The position numbers and the translations under genes were made by a program. Positions 9,158 through 19,613 of a stretch of DNA of 64,000 nucleotides are shown here, piece after piece. Source of the stretch: Chloroflexota bacterium (GTDB lineage: Bacteria > Chloroflexota > Dehalococcoidia > SM23-28-2 > RBG-16-64-32). Where the stretch lies: positions 1 to 64,000 of the forward strand of contig JAJCYV010000020.1 in assembly GCA_029262695.1 (NCBI GenBank), read 5' to 3'. Positions within the stretch are counted from its first letter, which is position 1, and each line of letters begins with the position of its first letter. The notes below the pieces were generated by a model that saw only the letters and a list, made by a program, of their open reading frames with translations, had not been told where the DNA came from and made no database searches.

Positions 9158-10201
9158 TTGCCAGAAGCGAGTATCACAGAAGAGACTACGAAGCGGCCCG
9201 CGCCCGACATCGACCAGCATCCAGTCTGGCGCCTGCCGCTGTCCCCCATGCAGAACCTTGAAGTGATCTCCCGCCTCGAAGGTGAGCACATCGATCAGCT
9301 CGCCGACCTCGTCGCGGCGGCGAAGGAGGCCGACGGCCACGAACCGTTCGGCGAGCACAAGTTCCTGCGCCTTCAGCACGGGTCGGACGTGGCCATCGGC
9401 GTCATGGCCTACGAGGACAGGCGACTTGTCGGTTACGGTCACACGTTGACGTTCGAGGCCGCCGGCTTGCGTCGAGTCTCGTGCGAGCTGACTGTGCACC
9501 CTGGGTTCCGGCGGAAAGGGATCGGCCGGACGCTTCTTTCGCGCATCATTGAGCACGCCCACTCCGAAGGCGCGCACAGGGTGGACCTCTGGGCCTACAA
9601 CGATTCGCCCGCCAGCCGTGCGATAGCGAGGGACTTCGTCTTCGAGGAGACGCGGCGTCTCCTGCACATGCACCGCCATCCCGGGCCAGCGCCGATCCCG
9701 ACACCGCCGGAGGGAGCATCCGTGCGCCCGTTCCGGCCCGGCGCGGACGACGAGATGTGGCTCGCCCTCAACAACCGCATCTTCGCCGGCCACCCGGAAA
9801 ACGGGGAGTGGACGATGGACGATTTCCGCGCCCGTCTGGGTCAGCCCTGGTTCAGGCCCGAAGACCTGCTCATCCTGGAGATCGACGGCGAACCGGCCGG
9901 CTTCCACTGGCTAAAGGTCGAGGAGCGCGAAGGCGAGGGCCGGGTCGGCGAAGTGTACGTCATCGGCACCGCCCCCGAGTACCACGGGCGCGGCCTCGGC
10001 CGCTTCCTCCTCGCGACAGGCCTGACACACCTCAGCGAGCGCGACGTTGACGGCGTCGCGGTCTACGTCGACCAGTCGAACGAGCGCGCCGTCGCGCTGT
10101 ACTGGTCGTTTGAGTTTCACCACCACCACGTCGACGTCCTCTACTCGGTCACCCTGCCGGCGGAATCGAACCCGCCTAAGGCCGCAGCCGCCAGCGGCTG
10201 A
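9158..10201 (+). CDS. tandem-GNAT N-acetyltransferase (MshD-like architecture)
   Basis: The 347-residue protein is read from a TTG at 9158 with GGAG nine bases upstream; an internal ATG at 9250 is an alternative. It carries two GNAT domains. The first has the acetyl-CoA loop VHPGFRRKGIGRTLL (about residue 113) and the second APEYHGRGLGRFLL (about 275). Both keep the R/Q-x-x-G-x-G/A pyrophosphate loop. Tandem-GNAT enzymes include mycothiol synthase, but there are no mycothiol genes here, so that substrate is not supported. The last 26 bp overlap the convergent ATPase gene. Confidence 0.83.
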   Translation: MPEASITEETTKRPAPDIDQHPVWRLPLSPMQNLEVISRLEGEHIDQLADLVAAAKEADGHEPFGEHKFLRLQHGSDVAIGVMAYEDRRLVGYGHTLTFEAAGLRRVSCELTVHPGFRRKGIGRTLLSRIIEHAHSEGAHRVDLWAYNDSPASRAIARDFVFEETRRLLHMHRHPGPAPIPTPPEGASVRPFRPGADDEMWLALNNRIFAGHPENGEWTMDDFRARLGQPWFRPEDLLILEIDGEPAGFHWLKVEEREGEGRVGEVYVIGTAPEYHGRGLGRFLLATGLTHLSERDVDGVAVYVDQSNERAVALYWSFEFHHHHVDVLYSVTLPAESNPPKAAAASG

Positions 10202-12875
10202 CCTTTCGCAGCTCGACGACCGCTGCGGGAAGAATCGAAACCGCAGCCACAACGACCCACCCGGCGAGAGAGGGAGGCTCTGCCTCGAAGGCGTCCGCGA
10301 GACCCGGCAAGTAGATCACAAACAGAAGCGCCGGAATTGACGATCCCGCCCCCAGGAGCAGCCACCGGTTAGAAGTTAGGCCGAGCGAGACCAGCGTGCG
10401 ATCGAGGGAACGACTGGCGAAGGCGATCGCCACCTGCGACAGAACTAGCGTAGAGAAGGCAATGGTGCGTGAAGCCCCTTCAGAATGGTCCAGGACTTCA
10501 AGCCAGACAAAGTACGTTGTCAGCACCGTCGCGCCGATCAACAGGCCGCGGAATATCACCGCCCTCCAGAGCACGATCGGCAGCAGCGGCTCGTTCACTG
10601 GTCTGGGCGGGTGCTTGAGGGCGCCAGGATAGCCGGGCTCGAAGCCCAATGTCAGCGCGGTCGGCCCATCGCTGACGAGGTTGATGAAGAGGATCTGGAT
10701 GGGAAGAAGCGGCAGGGGTAGTCCCGAGATGACGCCGATGAAGACCACGATGATCTCACCGATATTCCCGCCGAGCAGGTAGACGACGAAGTTACGGATG
10801 TTTGCGAAAATGTGGCGCCCTTCCTCGACGGCGGCGACGATCGAGGCGAAGTTGTCGTCCGTGATCACCATGTCGGCCGCTTCTTTGGCGACGTCGGTCC
10901 CGGTGATGCCCATCGCCACACCGATGTCGGCGCCGTGCAGCGCCGGTGCGTCGTTGACGCCGTCGCCGGTGACGGCTACGACCTCGCCGCCGGCCTGCAT
11001 CGCCTCGACGATCCTCACCTTCTGCGCCGCCGAGATGCGCGCATAGACCGCCGTTCGCGTGGCGGCCTCTCGCAGCTCTTCGTCCGTCATCTCTTCTAGC
11101 TGTGCGCCGGTAAGTACGTCGCTGAGATCGTCCGCCAGGCGCAGGTCACGTGCGATCGCCACCGCCGTCGCGCCGTGATCGCCGGTGATCATCACAGCGC
11201 GGATGCCCGCCCCCCGGCAGGCTGCCACAGCCTCCATGGCCTCTTCGCGTGGGGGGTCCTGCATTGCGGCCAGCCCCAGGAAGACCATCTCCGACTCCAG
11301 GCTATCCATGTCCGGACCCTGCGGCACGATGCGGTAAGAGAGGGCCAAGACGCGCAGCCCCTTCGACGCCAGCTGCAGGTTGGCGTCGAGAATATCGCGC
11401 TCCTCGCCCTCCGTGAGAGGGACGACCGCGTCGCCGTGACGGCGCTGCAGGCAGCTGGCGAGAACGACTTCCGGAGCGCCCTTCATGTAGGCGATCGCGC
11501 GGTCCTCGAACTTGTGCACCGTCGTCATCCGCGCGCGCTCCGATGTGAAGGGCAGTTCGTGCGTGCGGGCCTGCGAACTCTCGATTCGCTCCCAGTCAAG
11601 GCCGGCCTTGCGCGCAGCGACGACCAGCGCTCCCTCCGTCGTGTCCCCGATGACCTGCCAGCGGCCGTCACGCTGTTCGAGACGGGCGTCGTTGCAAAGA
11701 GCACCAGCCGTGAGCAGCAACTCAAGGTGGCCGTCCGCTGCCGGATCGACGGTGATGCCATCGCTCCGGAAGTCTCCGACCGGCTCGTAGCCGCCTCCGG
11801 TAACTTCTATCGCGAGCCGCCCGGGCCCGGTGTAGAGGGCGGTCACAGTCATCTCGCCCCGCGTCAGCGTGCCCGTCTTGTCGCTGGCGATGACGGTCGC
11901 CGAGCCCAGTGTCTCGACGGCCGCCAGGCGCCGGATCAGCGCGCGGCGTCTCGCCATGCGCTGCATGCCCAGTGCCAGAGAGATGACAACGACCGCCGCC
12001 AGCCCTTCCGGCACGGCGGCGACGGCAAGACTGATCGCGGTGAGGCCGATCTCGACGAGGTCCAGCCCGCGCACGAGCCCAGCGACGAAGACGATCGCAG
12101 AGACGGCGATCGCCGCCACGCCGAGGTAGCGCCCCAACTCCGACATGCGGCGCTGGAGCGGCGTCGGGCCCACCACCGGTCGGGCGATCAGCTCCGCGAT
12201 GCGGCCGATCTCCGTCTCGCCGCCGGTGGCGACCGCCAGCCCGACGCCGCGCCCGTAGGTGACGATCGTCCCGGCGAAGGAGCTGTTGAGGCGGTCCGCC
12301 ACCTCCGTCTGCGGCGGCAGCACAGCGGCAGCGCTCTTGCGCACTGGCGCAGATTCGCCCGTCAGCGACGCCTCGTTGACCTCCAGCATGTGGCTCTCAA
12401 CCAGGCGCAGGTCCGCCGGTACGTAGTTGCCGACGTCCAGCAGCACGATGTCGCCCGGCACGATGCTGCCGGCGGGCACAGCCGTCGGAGCGCCGTCGCG
12501 GAGGACCCTCGCTTCCGGCGCGGCCATCGCCCTGAGGGCGGCGATCGCCCGCTCGGCGCGCCACTCCTGCAGGAAGCCCAGCAAGGCCGCGAAGAAAACG
12601 ATGGCCGAGATGGCGACTGCGTCGACGATCTCGCCGATAGCTGCAGCCACCACCGTCGCGGCCAGCAGGAGCAGGATCAGGAAGCTGGTGAACTGGCTGA
12701 CGAACGCGGCGACGAGGCTGCGCCCGGGCGCCTCCGGAAGCATGTTCGGACCGTAACGGGCAAGGCGCTCCGCCGCCTCTGGCGAAGTCAGCCCGGCCGC
12801 AGGGTCGGCTTCGAGGCGGCGGACGGCCGCGTCCACGTCAGCGGCGTGCGGGGGCGCCTCGGCGACGTTCTTCAC
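10176..12875 (-). CDS. P-type cation-transporting ATPase (P2A/Ca-type)
   Basis: The 899-residue protein starts at a GTG at 12873-12875 with GGGG upstream. Longer readings would run into the divergent antiporter gene and give arginine-rich non-homologous sequence. It has an N-terminal cation-ATPase domain, actuator motif TGES (172-175), transmembrane motif PEGL (289-292), phosphorylation site DKTGT (Asp332), and the hinge [11 protein letters not shown]. Several C-terminal membrane spans follow. This matches PMR1/SERCA-like exporters of Ca2+ or Mn2+. It is divergent (86 bp) from a Na+/Ca2+ antiporter, which supports a shared role in divalent-cation efflux. Confidence 0.92.
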   Translation of the reverse strand: MKNVAEAPPHAADVDAAVRRLEADPAAGLTSPEAAERLARYGPNMLPEAPGRSLVAAFVSQFTSFLILLLLAATVVAAAIGEIVDAVAISAIVFFAALLGFLQEWRAERAIAALRAMAAPEARVLRDGAPTAVPAGSIVPGDIVLLDVGNYVPADLRLVESHMLEVNEASLTGESAPVRKSAAAVLPPQTEVADRLNSSFAGTIVTYGRGVGLAVATGGETEIGRIAELIARPVVGPTPLQRRMSELGRYLGVAAIAVSAIVFVAGLVRGLDLVEIGLTAISLAVAAVPEGLAAVVVISLALGMQRMARRRALIRRLAAVETLGSATVIASDKTGTLTRGEMTVTALYTGPGRLAIEVTGGGYEPVGDFRSDGITVDPAADGHLELLLTAGALCNDARLEQRDGRWQVIGDTTEGALVVAARKAGLDWERIESSQARTHELPFTSERARMTTVHKFEDRAIAYMKGAPEVVLASCLQRRHGDAVVPLTEGEERDILDANLQLASKGLRVLALSYRIVPQGPDMDSLESEMVFLGLAAMQDPPREEAMEAVAACRGAGIRAVMITGDHGATAVAIARDLRLADDLSDVLTGAQLEEMTDEELREAATRTAVYARISAAQKVRIVEAMQAGGEVVAVTGDGVNDAPALHGADIGVAMGITGTDVAKEAADMVITDDNFASIVAAVEEGRHIFANIRNFVVYLLGGNIGEIIVVFIGVISGLPLPLLPIQILFINLVSDGPTALTLGFEPGYPGALKHPPRPVNEPLLPIVLWRAVIFRGLLIGATVLTTYFVWLEVLDHSEGASRTIAFSTLVLSQVAIAFASRSLDRTLVSLGLTSNRWLLLGAGSSIPALLFVIYLPGLADAFEAEPPSLAGWVVVAAVSILPAAVVELRKVSRWRLRP

Positions 12876-12961
12876 GACCCCAATTGTAATCAGATCAATC
12901 CGCGGGGGGTTGGGCCATCCGGCACGTCGGGCATGGCCGGTATCCGTGCTAGACTCGCCGC

Positions 12962-14002
12962 GTGGAAGGGTTTCTCCCCTGGGCCGTCTTCGCTCTAAGC
13001 GCAGTCGCTGTCGGCTTCGCCGGCTGGCAGCTCGCCAGGCAGGGAGACCGCATCTCCGGCCAGACAGGCCTCGGCGGCCTCTGGGTCGGCGCGATGATCG
13101 TCGCCGCCGCGACATCGCTGCCGGAAGTCATCACGGACGTCAGCGCCGCCACCATCGACGAACCGAACCTGGCCGCCGGCGACCTCTTCGGGTCGAGCAT
13201 GTCGAACATGCTCATCCTCGCCGTCATCGACCTCATGCACCGGCGCCGGCGCGTCTTGCAGACCGTGTCTCAAGGGCACGGACTGGTCGCCATGCTCGCG
13301 GTTGCACTGACGGTGCTGGCGGCTGCCTTCATCGTCACGGACAGCCCGCTGCGCATCGGCCACGTCGGCCTTGAGACGCTCGTGCTCGCCGCCGTGTACC
13401 TGCTGGGGACTCGCGTCGTCTTTCGGCAAGAGTACGTTGAGGCGCTGGCACGGATCGCCGCCCGGGCGGCCGAGGACAGCGACGACGTCGAGGCTTCGAC
13501 AGCGGACGAAGCCAGGGGCCTACGAATGCCGGAGCGAGCAACGGCTCTGCGCTTCCTCGCTGCGGCGGCCGTCATCATCGTGGCGGGCCCCCTGCTTGCC
13601 CTCTCCGCCGAAGGGATCTCGGACCAGACCGGTATGGAGGCGTCGTTCGTCGGCGTACTCTTCCTGGCGACGACGACGTCCCTGCCCGAGCTCATCAGCT
13701 CGATCTCCGCGGTCCGCCTCGGCTCCCACGACCTGGCCGTCGGCAACCTCTTCGGGAGCAACTGCTTTAACATGGCGGCCTTCGTCTTCGTCGACTTCGC
13801 CTACACCGAGGGGCCGATCTTCGAGGCGATCGAGCAGGCGGAGATCGTGGCGGCGCTCGTGGCCGTCTTCCTGATGGCGACGGCGATGATGGGAATCATC
13901 TATCGCGCTGAGCGCCGCTACTGGTTCCTGGAGCCGGACGCGGTCATGATCATGCTCGCCTACGGGTTGGGCCTGCTCATGGTCTACAGCGCCACCACCT
14001 GA
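12962..14002 (+). CDS. Na+/Ca2+ antiporter (CaCA family)
   Basis: The 346-residue membrane protein starts with GTG at 12962. It contains the two inverted repeats of the CaCA family. The first is AAATSLPEVITDVSAA followed by GDLFGSSMSNML (about residues 50-85). The second is ATTTSLPELISSISAV followed by GNLFGSNCFNM (about 237-275). These alpha-repeats form the ion pathway. The region between them is a cytoplasmic loop. It shares an intergenic region with the divergent Ca-type ATPase, forming a cation-efflux pair. Confidence 0.93.
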   Translation: MEGFLPWAVFALSAVAVGFAGWQLARQGDRISGQTGLGGLWVGAMIVAAATSLPEVITDVSAATIDEPNLAAGDLFGSSMSNMLILAVIDLMHRRRRVLQTVSQGHGLVAMLAVALTVLAAAFIVTDSPLRIGHVGLETLVLAAVYLLGTRVVFRQEYVEALARIAARAAEDSDDVEASTADEARGLRMPERATALRFLAAAAVIIVAGPLLALSAEGISDQTGMEASFVGVLFLATTTSLPELISSISAVRLGSHDLAVGNLFGSNCFNMAAFVFVDFAYTEGPIFEAIEQAEIVAALVAVFLMATAMMGIIYRAERRYWFLEPDAVMIMLAYGLGLLMVYSATT

Positions 14003-14037
14003 GGGCAGCGGCGGCGCGCGGTAGAATTGGACATGCG

Positions 14038-15930
14038 ATGCCCCCTCAAGCAACCCCGGAAAAGAAGTTCGCCGCGCAGCTGAAGTCGTTGCCGGCCAGG
14101 CCAGGCGTCTACATCTTCAAGAACGCCGGCGGCCGCATCATATACGTGGGCAAAGCCGCCTCGCTGCGCAGCCGCGTCCGCTCCTACTTCGGCTCAACGC
14201 ACGCCTTCGAGGCGAAGACGCGCCGGCTCGTCGGCCAGATCGCGGACATCGAGTTCATCCTCACGGGCTCCGCGCAGGAGGCGCTGCTGCTGGAGGCCAC
14301 ACTGGTCAAGCGGCACCAGCCGTTCTATAACGTCCGCCTCAAGGATGACAAGCACTACCCCTACCTCAAGATCGACGTCACCGAGAACTGGCCGCGAGTC
14401 CAGATCACGCGCCGCATCGGCAGCGACGGCTCGCGCTACTTCGGGCCCTTCGCCTCGGCCGGCTCGGTGCGGCGGACGCTGGACCTGGTGAAGAAGCTCT
14501 TCCCCTGGCGCTCGTGCACGAAAGAGATCACCGGCGACGACCCGCGGCCCTGCCTCGAGTACTTCATCCACCGCTGCATCGGCCCCTGCGCCTCACTCTG
14601 CACGAAGGAGGAGTACGACACCGTCATCCAGCAGACGGTCATGTTCCTCGAGGGCCGCACGGACGAGATCACACGCGACCTGCGCCGCGCGATGCAGCAG
14701 GCGTCCGCCAACCTCGAGTACGAACGCGCCGCCCGCCTGCGGGACCAGGTGCAGGCGATCGACCGCACGACGGAGCGGCAGGTGATGGAAGTGCGCGACC
14801 GCACGGATATGGACGCCTTCGGCCTAGCGCGCGAGGAGCAGGAAGCCTACGTCCAGGTGTTCTTCGTGCGCAAGGGCCTCATCATCGGCCGCGACATCTT
14901 CCAGCTGGACGGCACGGCGGACGAGACCGACGCCGAGGTCCTGCGCAGCTTCGTCGAGCAGTTCTACGAGTCGTCCCCCTTCGTCCCGGCGCGCGTCCTC
15001 CTGCCGGTCAAGATCGACGACACGGACCTGATTGAGCAGTGGCTCACGCAGCGCCGCGGCGACCGCCCCAACGGCCGCCGGGCCGGCGCCGTCCGTGTCA
15101 TGGCGCCGTCGCGGGGTGAGAAGCGCGCGCTCGTCCAGCGCGCCGTCGACAACGCCCGCGAATCGCTGCAGCAGGCCCGCGCGAAGTGGATGGCCGACCG
15201 CGGCAAGAAAGACCAGGCGCTGCAGCAACTTCAGGACGAACTCGAACTGCCGTCTCTCCCAAAACGCGTCGAATGCTACGACATCTCGACGATCCAGGGC
15301 ACGAGCGCCGTCGGCTCAATGGTCGTATTCGAAGACGGCAACCCGAAGAAGAGCGAATACCGGCGATTCCGCATCAAGGGCGTCGACGGCCAGAACGACT
15401 TCGCGATGATGGCCGAGGTGTTGAGGCGCCGCTTCTGGCGCGCACGCCGCCAGTCGCAGGAAGAGGGCGCAAACGAGGCCGGCGAGTACGACGATTCGTT
15501 CGGGGCGATGCCGGACTTCGTCATCGTCGACGGCGGCAAGGGCCAGGTCTCCGCCGCGCACGACGCGATGCGCAACCTAGGCATCGGCCACATCCCCCTG
15601 GCCGGGCTCGCCAAGCGCTTCGAAGAGCTGTTCGTCGTCGGCGTCAGCGAACCGGTCGTCCTCGACCGCACGTCGCAGGCGCTCTACCTCGTGCAGCGCA
15701 TCCGCGACGAGGCGCACCGCTTCGCCATCACCTACCACCGCGACATCCGCAAGAAAAGCGGCCTGCGCTCGGCGCTGGACGAGGTCCCCGGCGTCGGGCC
15801 CAAGCGCAAAAAGGCGCTCCTGCGCAAGTTCGGCTCCCTCAAGGCCGTTCGCGCCGCCAGCGCCGACGAGATCGCCGAGACGCCGGGCTTCACGAAGGGG
15901 CTTGCGGAACGGGTGCTGGAGGCGCTATAA
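14038..15930 (+). CDS. uvrC: excinuclease ABC subunit C
   Basis: At 630 residues this has the full UvrC layout. A GIY-YIG nuclease domain is at residues 17-95 (PGVYIFKNAGGRIIYVGKA), followed by the cysteine segment CLEYFIHRCIGPC. A UVR motif lies near 213-245 (ANLEYERAARLRDQ), the RNase H-like endonuclease domain holds CYDISTIQGT and IVDGGKGQVSAA, and helix-hairpin-helix motifs lie at 575-630 (VPGVGPKRKKALL). UvrC makes both incisions around lesions during nucleotide excision repair. The gene stands alone, without uvrA or uvrB nearby in this window. Confidence 0.97.
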   Translation: MPPQATPEKKFAAQLKSLPARPGVYIFKNAGGRIIYVGKAASLRSRVRSYFGSTHAFEAKTRRLVGQIADIEFILTGSAQEALLLEATLVKRHQPFYNVRLKDDKHYPYLKIDVTENWPRVQITRRIGSDGSRYFGPFASAGSVRRTLDLVKKLFPWRSCTKEITGDDPRPCLEYFIHRCIGPCASLCTKEEYDTVIQQTVMFLEGRTDEITRDLRRAMQQASANLEYERAARLRDQVQAIDRTTERQVMEVRDRTDMDAFGLAREEQEAYVQVFFVRKGLIIGRDIFQLDGTADETDAEVLRSFVEQFYESSPFVPARVLLPVKIDDTDLIEQWLTQRRGDRPNGRRAGAVRVMAPSRGEKRALVQRAVDNARESLQQARAKWMADRGKKDQALQQLQDELELPSLPKRVECYDISTIQGTSAVGSMVVFEDGNPKKSEYRRFRIKGVDGQNDFAMMAEVLRRRFWRARRQSQEEGANEAGEYDDSFGAMPDFVIVDGGKGQVSAAHDAMRNLGIGHIPLAGLAKRFEELFVVGVSEPVVLDRTSQALYLVQRIRDEAHRFAITYHRDIRKKSGLRSALDEVPGVGPKRKKALLRKFGSLKAVRAASADEIAETPGFTKGLAERVLEAL

Positions 15931-15968
15931 GTGACGCGAACAGCCAATAGCTCGAAGGGGGTATCATC

Positions 15969-17183
15969 ATGCGTGCAGCCGCAATCGGCCTCGCGGCCAT
16001 CGTTCTTACCATCACTGTGGCGTGGACGTCGCTGAACGCCTCAGCCAACACATCCGGCCCAGATCCGTCCGGCTACACGTGGACGGACTCCAACGCCCCA
16101 GCCCCGTTCGTCACGCCCGATTGGATCGACATCACGACGACGGGAACGATGATCACCGCGTGGTCTGACGATAACGACGACGATGGCATCTGGGCCCAGC
16201 CGCTCCCGTTCCCTTTCAACTTCTTCGGAGACACGTACAACTCAGTGCATATCTCCACCAACGGCTTCATTAGTCTCGATACGTCAGGCCCGCGCACGGG
16301 CCCGGAGGGGCCATTTACTTGCAACGATAACTACAACTGGGACGACACCGCCGCCGGCGACGAGGCCGGGTATCCGATTCCGCATGGCGACGCGGACTGC
16401 AGTGACGATGGCTGGGGCTTCAACCCGCTGATCGCTGCCTTCTTCGACGACCTCGACCCTAGCGAGTGCGGCGACGTCTACTACGGCACGAACGGCAGCG
16501 CCCCGAACCGCATGTTCATCGTCCAGTGGGAGGACGTCTGCCACAACGATTGCAGCGGCGCCAACAACGACTGCGAGGCGGGAAAAGGAGTAACCTTCCA
16601 GGTCATCCTCCACGAGGGATCGAACGACATCGGGATTGAGTACGCTGACGGCTTCTTCTCAACGACCATGTCTCTTATGAACAACGGCGCATCAGCAACA
16701 AGCGGGCTGAGCCTCGACGGAGGCACGGGGCTGCAGTACTCCCACGCTCTGCCGCGGCTGCTCGACGGCCTCGCCGTCCTCTACCAGCCGGGCACAGCGC
16801 CCACTGCCTCGCCTTCACCATCGCCTTCGCCGACCGCGACACCGGTGGAGACTGCGTCACCAACCCCGACCGCAACGCCCGTGGGTCAGGTGGTAGCGTG
16901 GGGCGACGCGAACTGCTCCGGCGGGCCAGCTGACCCCGTCGACTCCCTGCTCACGCTGCGCAGCGACGCCGGTCTGACCGCCAATACGGGCGACTGCCCC
17001 GCGTTCGGCACCACCGTCGACGTAGCCGACGCCTCGCTCCACGTCTGGGGCGATGTCGACTGCTCCGGCGCCGTCGACCCCGTCGACTCGCTCAAGATCC
17101 TGCGCGTCGACGCCGGCCTCAGCATAACGCAGGAAGCGGGCTGCCCGGCGATGGGCCAGCAGGTGCAGATCACACCGCAGTAA
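15969..17183 (+). CDS. secreted protein with two C-terminal dockerin-like DPVDSL modules
   Basis: The 404-residue protein has a signal peptide (residues 1-26). The globular domain (30-270) contains PFPFNFFGDTYNSVHISTNG, a beta-rich pattern found in many exported bacterial proteins. A Ser/Pro/Thr linker follows (about 278-306). Two copies of a dockerin-like module end the protein: WGDANCSG..DPVDSLLTLRSDAGL and WGDVDCSGAVDPVDSLKILR. Each module has one EF-hand-like Ca2+ loop (D-x-D/N-C-S-G-x-x-D-P-V-D), a helix, and a C-terminal CP. The same tail occurs on three other proteins in the window. Likely role: docking cargo to cohesin-like partners at 34.7-37.4 kb. The function of the globular domain is unknown. 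Confidence 0.85.
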   Translation: MRAAAIGLAAIVLTITVAWTSLNASANTSGPDPSGYTWTDSNAPAPFVTPDWIDITTTGTMITAWSDDNDDDGIWAQPLPFPFNFFGDTYNSVHISTNGFISLDTSGPRTGPEGPFTCNDNYNWDDTAAGDEAGYPIPHGDADCSDDGWGFNPLIAAFFDDLDPSECGDVYYGTNGSAPNRMFIVQWEDVCHNDCSGANNDCEAGKGVTFQVILHEGSNDIGIEYADGFFSTTMSLMNNGASATSGLSLDGGTGLQYSHALPRLLDGLAVLYQPGTAPTASPSPSPSPTATPVETASPTPTATPVGQVVAWGDANCSGGPADPVDSLLTLRSDAGLTANTGDCPAFGTTVDVADASLHVWGDVDCSGAVDPVDSLKILRVDAGLSITQEAGCPAMGQQVQITPQ

Positions 17184-17235
17184 GGCAACGTCCGGCGCTC
17201 AGTAGTGGAAGGACGCGCGAAGGGCGCTGTCGCCG

Positions 17236-17715
17236 CTACTGGATCGTGATCGTGCCGGTCATCTCGATCGGGTGGAAGTCACAGCGGAAGGGTATCTCCG
17301 TGCCCGGCGCGTCGGGGACTTCCCACTCCAGCACGGCCGTTTGACCGCTCGGCACTGCGCTCGGGTCTGAGCACGTGTCGGCGCCGTCGAGGGTGCAGAT
17401 ACCTGCTTCGCTGTAGCTGCCGTCCGGCTGTGTGATGTGCATGTTGTGGATCGCGATCCCCTCGTTGGTGAGGTTGAAGACCACGGTGTCGCCCACGGTG
17501 ACTGTGATGTCGTTGGAGTCAAAGAAGTTATCGCCCATCACGACGTCGGCAGCGCCCGATATCGGCGTGCTCGGAACGTCGGTCACTCCCCCGTCGGTGC
17601 CATCGGTGCCGGAGTCCACCAGCGAGAACGCCAAAATGAAGGTAGCGAGCAGCGAAACGACGAGGAACCCCACCATCATCTCGCCGACAGGCAGGCGTGT
17701 CAGATCAAGCTTCAT
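17236..17715 (-). CDS. membrane-anchored cupredoxin-domain protein
   Basis: This 159-residue protein has one N-terminal membrane span (about 14-33), a short Gly/Thr/Asp spacer, and a cupredoxin-like beta-sandwich (57-159). The likely type-1 copper ligands are His90 (IAIHNMHI) and the C-terminal CDFHPIEM cluster (Cys145, His148, Met152), in the order expected for plastocyanin-like proteins. The domain would face outside and could carry electrons or bind copper. It is convergent with the dockerin-tailed protein gene and divergent from pcm. Confidence 0.85.
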   Translation of the reverse strand: MKLDLTRLPVGEMMVGFLVVSLLATFILAFSLVDSGTDGTDGGVTDVPSTPISGAADVVMGDNFFDSNDITVTVGDTVVFNLTNEGIAIHNMHITQPDGSYSEAGICTLDGADTCSDPSAVPSGQTAVLEWEVPDAPGTEIPFRCDFHPIEMTGTITIQ

Positions 17716-17806
17716 TCATACCTCATCGCATATTTATACCGAACGCGCCGGGTTAACGCCAGACGCCGTCGCGGCGGCCGCGCGCTCGTATACTTGGGGT
17801 GGACAG

Positions 17807-18466
17807 ATGAACAACCCCGCAAACGAGTCCCTGACGCGCGAGCGAGCGTCGCTGCTCGCGGAGCTGGCGCATGATATCGTCGACCAGCGCGTGCTGGACG
17901 CAATCGGCCGCGTTCCGCGAGAGGAGTTCGTGGCAGCTGAGGCGGCGCCTATCGCCTACCAGAACCGGCCGCTGCCGATAGGCCACGGACAGACGATCTC
18001 CCAGCCGTTGATGGTGGCACTGATGACCCAGGCGCTGATGCTGACGGGTAACGAGAAGGTGCTGGAGGTCGGCACTGGCTCTGGCTACCAGGCGGCTCTG
18101 ATCTCTCTGCTGGCCGCGCACGTCGTGTCGGTCGAACGCGTGCCTGAGCTTGCCGCCGCCGCCGCCGCGCGGCTCGACCGCCTCGGCTACAGTAACGTGG
18201 AGGTGCACGCCGTTACCGATAAGCTGGGCTGGCCGGAGGTTGCGCCGTACGACGCGATCGTCGTCACGGCCGCCTCGCCCGACGTCCCCCGACCGCTGCT
18301 CGACCAGCTCGCGATGAACGGCCGCCTCGTCGTGCCGGTCGGCAGCCGCGACCTGCAAGAACTGGTGCGGATAGTCAGAAGTCCCGAAGGCGCTCAGCGC
18401 CACAACCTGGGTGCTTGCCGCTTCGTGCCGTTGGTGGGCCGCGGCGCCTGGCCGGAGGCACGCTAG
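17807..18466 (+). CDS. pcm: protein-L-isoaspartate O-methyltransferase
   Basis: Starting at the ATG at 17807, which follows GGGGTGG, the protein has 219 residues, normal for the family. It contains RVPREEFV, then the family-typical IGHGQTISQP (58-67), and SAM motif I LEVGTGSGYQAA (86-97). The enzyme transfers a methyl group from SAM to isoaspartyl residues, starting repair of aged proteins. Upstream in-frame sequence back to 17432 is antisense to the cupredoxin gene and does not resemble the family, so it is excluded. Confidence 0.93.
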   Translation: MNNPANESLTRERASLLAELAHDIVDQRVLDAIGRVPREEFVAAEAAPIAYQNRPLPIGHGQTISQPLMVALMTQALMLTGNEKVLEVGTGSGYQAALISLLAAHVVSVERVPELAAAAAARLDRLGYSNVEVHAVTDKLGWPEVAPYDAIVVTAASPDVPRPLLDQLAMNGRLVVPVGSRDLQELVRIVRSPEGAQRHNLGACRFVPLVGRGAWPEAR

Positions 18467-18527
18467 GCATGGGTCGTTCCGCCTTCGTAGAAGCGTTGGA
18501 CGCCGCCAGCGAACGCTATTGCGGACA

Positions 18528-19613
18528 ATGGTGAAACCCGGAGAGGGCCCAGCCCGCGCCGCCTTGCAAGCTCTACTGCCGCTTCTTGCAGAAGCCGTCG
18601 TCCTGGCGCTGCACTTCGCGGTCTCACGCGACACAGCGTGGCACGAGGCGGTGCTCATCCTTCTGGCGGCGCCGGTGCTCGTCGCGGCCCTCAGCGGCGT
18701 CCGGACCGCCGCGCCCGCACTAGCGCTTCCGGCCATCGCGATCGCCGACGACGTCGCCAACGGCGGGTCCGCCACGATCGTCTTCGAGGCACTCCTCCTA
18801 TTCACGCTCAGCGCAACCGGCTTGCTGACCGCCCGCAGTGTTGATGTCGAGCGGGCCCGCAACGACCGCTTCCTGGCCGATACGCAAGAGCGCACAACGC
18901 GACTCAAGAGCACGTGGGGCTTCTGGCAGGGCGTCGCGCTGAGCCGCATGGGCGCCTACGCCACGAGCGTCGAAGAGCCGTTCCTTGACGAAGCTCTCAG
19001 GCCGCGGCCCGGTGGCACAGTCGTGGACGTCGGATCGGCCGGCGGGCGTCTCGAGCACGTACTGACGCGCCACGCCGATCACGTGATCGCCACCGACGTC
19101 GACCGCCACGAAGTCTACGCGATGGCCGACGACCCGAAACTCACTCCGGCGGTGGTCGGCGACCTGCCGGCGCTGCCGTTTCGGGACGAGTCTGTCGACA
19201 CGGTGGTCGCGATCCAGGCGCCGGCGGCCTCGGACGAGGCCTGGTTCCGCGAAGAGTGCCAGCGCGTCCTGCGGCCGGGCGGCACCGTCCTCGTCACGCT
19301 ATACAACGCGCGCTCCTACAAGGGGCTGGTAGCGCGCCTCAGGCGCCGGCTGCGGCGCACCAGAGCGCCGTCCTGGGAGGGCCTCTACTATCAGCTAAGC
19401 TCTTCGGAGCATCTGCGACTCTGGCGAGCGGCCGGCTTTCAGCCAGAACGCATGCGTGGATACTTCTGGGCGCCGTTGAACCGCCAGTCCGATAGCGCGT
19501 GGGTCCCCGCCACCGCCGCACTCGAGCGACTGCTCGGTCTGCGAAGTCTCGCCTCGGTCAGCCCGGTCGTGCTCGTCGAGTTACGTCGAGTAGATCAGAC
19601 GCCCGGAACATAA
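18528..19613 (+). CDS. class I SAM-dependent methyltransferase with N-terminal membrane segments
   Basis: From the ATG at 18528 the product is 361 residues. Residues 10-103 are hydrophobic and predict two to three membrane segments. A methyltransferase domain follows, with motif I VVDVGSAGGRLEHVL (165-179), an acidic end of strand 2 (ATDVDRHE), LPFRDESVDTVVAIQ, and the post-motif CQRVLRPGGTVLVTLY typical of Methyltransf_11. The C-terminal part YQLSSSEHLRLWRAAGF is also typical. Substrate unknown; the membrane region suggests a lipid, quinone or glycan. The reading before 18528 overlaps pcm in another frame and is not supported. Confidence 0.82.
   Translation: MVKPGEGPARAALQALLPLLAEAVVLALHFAVSRDTAWHEAVLILLAAPVLVAALSGVRTAAPALALPAIAIADDVANGGSATIVFEALLLFTLSATGLLTARSVDVERARNDRFLADTQERTTRLKSTWGFWQGVALSRMGAYATSVEEPFLDEALRPRPGGTVVDVGSAGGRLEHVLTRHADHVIATDVDRHEVYAMADDPKLTPAVVGDLPALPFRDESVDTVVAIQAPAASDEAWFREECQRVLRPGGTVLVTLYNARSYKGLVARLRRRLRRTRAPSWEGLYYQLSSSEHLRLWRAAGFQPERMRGYFWAPLNRQSDSAWVPATAALERLLGLRSLASVSPVVLVELRRVDQTPGT

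Noticed and set aside
11175-12998. 607-residue plus-strand reading over the P-type ATPase
   Set aside because: Antisense shadow of a gene with all catalytic motifs; composition is not protein-like.
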